Of a stretch of DNA of 64,000 nucleotides, positions 61,466 through 64,000 are shown piece by piece. Each line of letters starts with the position of its first letter. The stretch's first letter is position 1. Under the pieces are notes generated by a model. That model ran no database searches. It was not told the origin of the DNA and worked only from the letters and a program-made list of their open reading frames with translations. Position numbers and translations under genes: made by a program. Origin of the DNA: Bremerella sp. P1 (GTDB lineage Bacteria; Planctomycetota; Planctomycetia; Pirellulales; Pirellulaceae); assembly GCF_028748185.1 (NCBI RefSeq), contig NZ_CP118164.1:4117814-4181813 (forward strand), in the 5' to 3' direction.

Positions 61466-62164
61466 CTAGCGCGCGAGCAGGGCGTCGACGGCTTCACCTA
61501 ACGTCTTATAACTATTAGGGATATTGCCATCGCCAGGCTTGCCCGAGCGGTCCAGGTAAAGGGCCTGCCAGCCGAAAACCTGCGGTGCTTGCACGTCATT
61601 TTCCCAGTCGTCGCCGATCAGTAAAATCTCGTCCGGTCCGCAGTCGAGAGCACGCGTGACGCGTTCGTAGAACGCCGCGGCCGGCTTCACCCAACCCACT
61701 TCCGACGAAATAAAGAGCCGCAGATCAAACGAGCTCAGGTGCTGCTCGGCAATCGGGCGAAGGCGGTGGTCAAAGTTCGATGCTAGCCCCAAGCGAAAGC
61801 CGGCATCCTTCAGACGCGAGAGGGCAGGGGAGACGTCTTCGAAGAGTTGCCAGTTGTCTGCCTGACCGAAGTGATCCCACAACTGCCGGAAGACATCGTC
61901 TTGCTTCTCAGGCTGTGGAGAGAGCACGAAGTTAACGATCGCGCGCCAGCGGGCAATCTCCGTTTTCTCGTCCGTCCTCAGTGGATCGTCCGCGCCTTGC
62001 AGCGTTTGAAACGCGTGAACGCTGTACTTTGAGATGGCCTGGTGAAATCGCTGGCGGATCGTTTCACGATCGAGAGCAATACCGTGAGCTCGGCCAGCCG
62101 TCTGATAGGCATGGGCGACGGAGGGATGCGGCTTGATGACCGTTCCGACCGCGTCCAAAAGCAC
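61466..62164 (-). CDS. HAD-family hydrolase (REG-2-like)
   Basis: A 232-residue haloacid dehalogenase-like phosphatase. The nucleophile Asp is in LLDAVGTVIKP (a DxVGT variant typical of the REG-2 branch), motif II in GLASNFDHRL, motif III Lys in GWVKPAAAFYERV and motif IV in ILLIGDDWENDV. The start is uncertain: GTG 62164 puts the nucleophile at residue 4, and no better ATG or GTG exists in the 43 bases after the rseP stop. Substrate unknown; position between rseP and lpxD suggests housekeeping. Confidence 0.9.
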   Translation of the reverse strand: MLLDAVGTVIKPHPSVAHAYQTAGRAHGIALDRETIRQRFHQAISKYSVHAFQTLQGADDPLRTDEKTEIARWRAIVNFVLSPQPEKQDDVFRQLWDHFGQADNWQLFEDVSPALSRLKDAGFRLGLASNFDHRLRPIAEQHLSSFDLRLFISSEVGWVKPAAAFYERVTRALDCGPDEILLIGDDWENDVQAPQVFGWQALYLDRSGKPGDGNIPNSYKTLGEAVDALLAR

Positions 62165-62207
62165 AACTTTTGGACGCGGAGTGTTTTTCGGTTCGGCAGT
62201 CAGCGCA

Positions 62208-64000
62208 CTATCCCCACGGGAAGAAGCGATTGATGTCGAGGAAAATGACCGTCACCATTAAGGTCAGCACCATGGCCAGACCCAGATAGGTAAGTCGGAG
62301 CATCCACTTCTCGTTCATCGCCTTGCCGCGGATTCCTTCGTACAGCAGGAACATCATGTGTCCGCCGTCGAGAACTGGAATCGGCAGGAAGTTCACCACC
62401 GCCAGGTTGGCACTGATCAGTGTCAGGAACGTCAACAGGCGGGAGATACCACGCGATGATTCCGCCGTAGCGACGTACAGAATGGTACCCGGACCACCGA
62501 GGCCGCTGATCTGCATCTCGCCGGAGAAAATCTTCCGCAGAACGACGATGACTTGATTCATCCCTTCGCCCACTTCACGAACGCCCAGGTAAAGCGAATC
62601 GCCGAGGCTGGTGGCGTATTGAATCTTCTCTTCGACGTCAAAGCGGAGATAACGGCTTTGCAGCATATCGGTCTTCGATGGCGTGCTGCCAACGGAAACG
62701 TTTTCCGGCGAGCCGGTGTCTTTCTTCTTCACCGTCAGCACCATGTCCGTATCGGGATGGGCGACTTGCAGCGTCCATTGAACGGCCTGCCACGCGATCT
62801 CGTCCGTCTTCACTTTGACGTCCTTGACGCCGATCTTCATTTCTTCGTTTACTTCCTTGGCGGCATCAGTGGTGCCTTGGAAGCCGACGATCAGAACTTC
62901 GTCACCTGCGGCCAGACCGGCCTCGGCTGCCGAGCTTTCCGGAAGAACTTCCGCGATCGTTGTGGTCAGATCAAAGGTCAGACCCAAGGTTTGCAGGCCG
63001 ATTTCGTAGCCTGGCATGTATTCCGAAGAGAAGCCTTGCGGAACGACCGTCTCGATCGACTTTGTCTCTTCTTTACCGTCGCGCTCGATGACGACTTCGA
63101 TCGTTTCACCAGCCCACTTGGTTTCGCGGCTTGGAAGCGTGTAGCCATCGCCCAGGGGCTCTCCGTTGAGCGAGACAAGCTTGTCGCCCACTTTGATGCC
63201 AGCCTTTTCGGCCGGCGAGCCCGAACGTATGCCGCGGACAGGGCTGATTTCCATGATCAGACCGGTCTCGCGATAAGGTACGGTGGGGATTTCGACTTCG
63301 ACGTCTTCGGTTGCTTCACTGTCCGTGTCGATCTTCCGCTCAAGCTTGAGCTTCAGCGCGTCGTACGGATGATTGGCAACATACTTCTGATAGTCGAGAA
63401 AGTTGGCGATTGGTTCGTCGTTAATGCCGACGAGATTATCGCCGGGCTTCAGTTTGTCAGCGACTTCACTGCCAAAGATCATGCCCATCAACTTAGGGGC
63501 GACGACCATCTTGGTCGTGTACATGGGGGCCACGCCGATCGTCGGGCGCTGGGCATCCTTGTAGGTATTCTTCGGAACGATATCGATGACTTCCTGCTCG
63601 CCATTGGTACGCTTCACGACAAACGGCATTGCCTTGTCGTCGCCGTTCATGATGATCTGCAGGGTCATGTCCTTGTCGAAACGCAGGTCCTTGCGAACCT
63701 TGCCTTCCGAGTTCAGACCGACGATTTCATCACCAGGATTGAGCCCTGCTTCCCAGGCCGGCGAGCCAGGCTGAACCCAACTGATTTGGGCCGGAATGTA
63801 GGGGACGCCCATGTTGTAGGCGATCGCGGCAAAGATCACACCGAAGATCAGGTTGAAGACCACGCCAGCGGAAATGATGGCCATCCGCTGCGGAACGCTC
63901 TTGGCGGTGTAGCTACGTGGATTGACGACCTCCTTTGCATTCCCTTCTTCGTCGACCGTTTCGATCATGGTCGACGCCGATTCGTCTTCGGCGTTGTTGG
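62208..64000 (-). CDS. rseP: RseP-type site-2 metalloprotease with PDZ domains (partial at window edge)
   Basis: The frame is open through the right edge, giving about 597 residues of a larger protein. The window portion begins before PRSYTAKSVPQRMAIISAG and FNLIFG, which correspond to the segment after the active-site HExxH of RseP, so that motif lies outside the window. Repeated PDZ-like segments (WEAGLNPGDEIVGLN, AEKAGIKVGDKLVSLNGEP, AAEAGLAAGDEVLIVG) and the C-terminal FLPIPVLDGGHMMFLL with the second metal-ligand Asp are present. More PDZ-like repeats than the usual two suggest an extended substrate-gating region. It leads the lpxD-lpxI envelope operon, as in many bacteria. Confidence 0.93.
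   Translation of the reverse strand, partial: NNAEDESASTMIETVDEEGNAKEVVNPRSYTAKSVPQRMAIISAGVVFNLIFGVIFAAIAYNMGVPYIPAQISWVQPGSPAWEAGLNPGDEIVGLNSEGKVRKDLRFDKDMTLQIIMNGDDKAMPFVVKRTNGEQEVIDIVPKNTYKDAQRPTIGVAPMYTTKMVVAPKLMGMIFGSEVADKLKPGDNLVGINDEPIANFLDYQKYVANHPYDALKLKLERKIDTDSEATEDVEVEIPTVPYRETGLIMEISPVRGIRSGSPAEKAGIKVGDKLVSLNGEPLGDGYTLPSRETKWAGETIEVVIERDGKEETKSIETVVPQGFSSEYMPGYEIGLQTLGLTFDLTTTIAEVLPESSAAEAGLAAGDEVLIVGFQGTTDAAKEVNEEMKIGVKDVKVKTDEIAWQAVQWTLQVAHPDTDMVLTVKKKDTGSPENVSVGSTPSKTDMLQSRYLRFDVEEKIQYATSLGDSLYLGVREVGEGMNQVIVVLRKIFSGEMQISGLGGPGTILYVATAESSRGISRLLTFLTLISANLAVVNFLPIPVLDGGHMMFLLYEGIRGKAMNEKWMLRLTYLGLAMVLTLMVTVIFLDINRFFPWG

Overview
The window reads as a chromosomal segment of a planctomycete. 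Within that phylum a marine Pirellulaceae (Blastopirellula/Bremerella-like) is my best inference. The supporting signs are HEAT-repeat and DUF11-type secreted proteins with lipoprotein signals, a stand-alone LigD-type phosphoesterase domain, TIGR04222-like and CPXCG-like proteins, many secreted orphans, moderately high GC, and frequent GTG starts. A Gram-negative type envelope is indicated by LpxD, LpxI and an RseP-type protease. No rRNA, tRNA, CRISPR array, insertion sequence or prophage was recognised.

Layout: 1-5456 holds the tail of an unknown gene, a histone-deacetylase-family hydrolase and two secreted or lipoprotein HEAT-type proteins. 5591-14880 is a long + strand run: a complete beta-oxidation set (FadJ-type protein, thiolase, acyl-CoA ligase, acyl-CoA dehydrogenase), then ispD and tyrS, closed by a terminator. 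15001-22929 holds envelope or secreted proteins of unknown role, including a DUF11-type lipoprotein. 22930-24162 is rich in dispersed palindromes, some of which are read through as protein. 24163-28671 carries pyrC, a HemX/CcsA-like membrane protein with hemA, and a membrane orphan. 28672-31722 is an accessory-looking island with a DUF932-like gene and an SF2 helicase among inverted repeats. 32516-36395 holds amidase-yraN and an ArsR-AHSA1-DinB-membrane protein operon with a perfect palindromic operator.

37640-44433 is a compatible-solute region. An Ehu-type ectoine/hydroxyectoine ABC transporter operon (ending in a MarC-family gene) is divergent from ectA-ectB-ectC, with inverted repeats in the shared intergenic DNA, a strong terminator between ectB and ectC, and a MarR-family regulator (EctR candidate) next door. 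44734-49975 is a TetR regulator with an RND efflux adaptor and pump. The regulator and adaptor genes are preceded by near-identical 14-15 bp operator candidates.

50690-55111 holds small cysteine-rich, membrane and secreted proteins plus a PhoD-type phosphatase. 55324-58388 is a three-gene signalling operon. Its sensor kinase has an N-terminal membrane domain that retains all seven residues I associate with ethylene/copper binding in plant ETR1. It is followed by an Rcp1-like response regulator and a receiver fused to what looks like a degenerate kinase. I consider this the most exciting item in the window. 58650-64000 (- strand) is an envelope operon: rseP (cut by the window edge), a HAD hydrolase, lpxD, lpxI and an exported methyltransferase-like protein.
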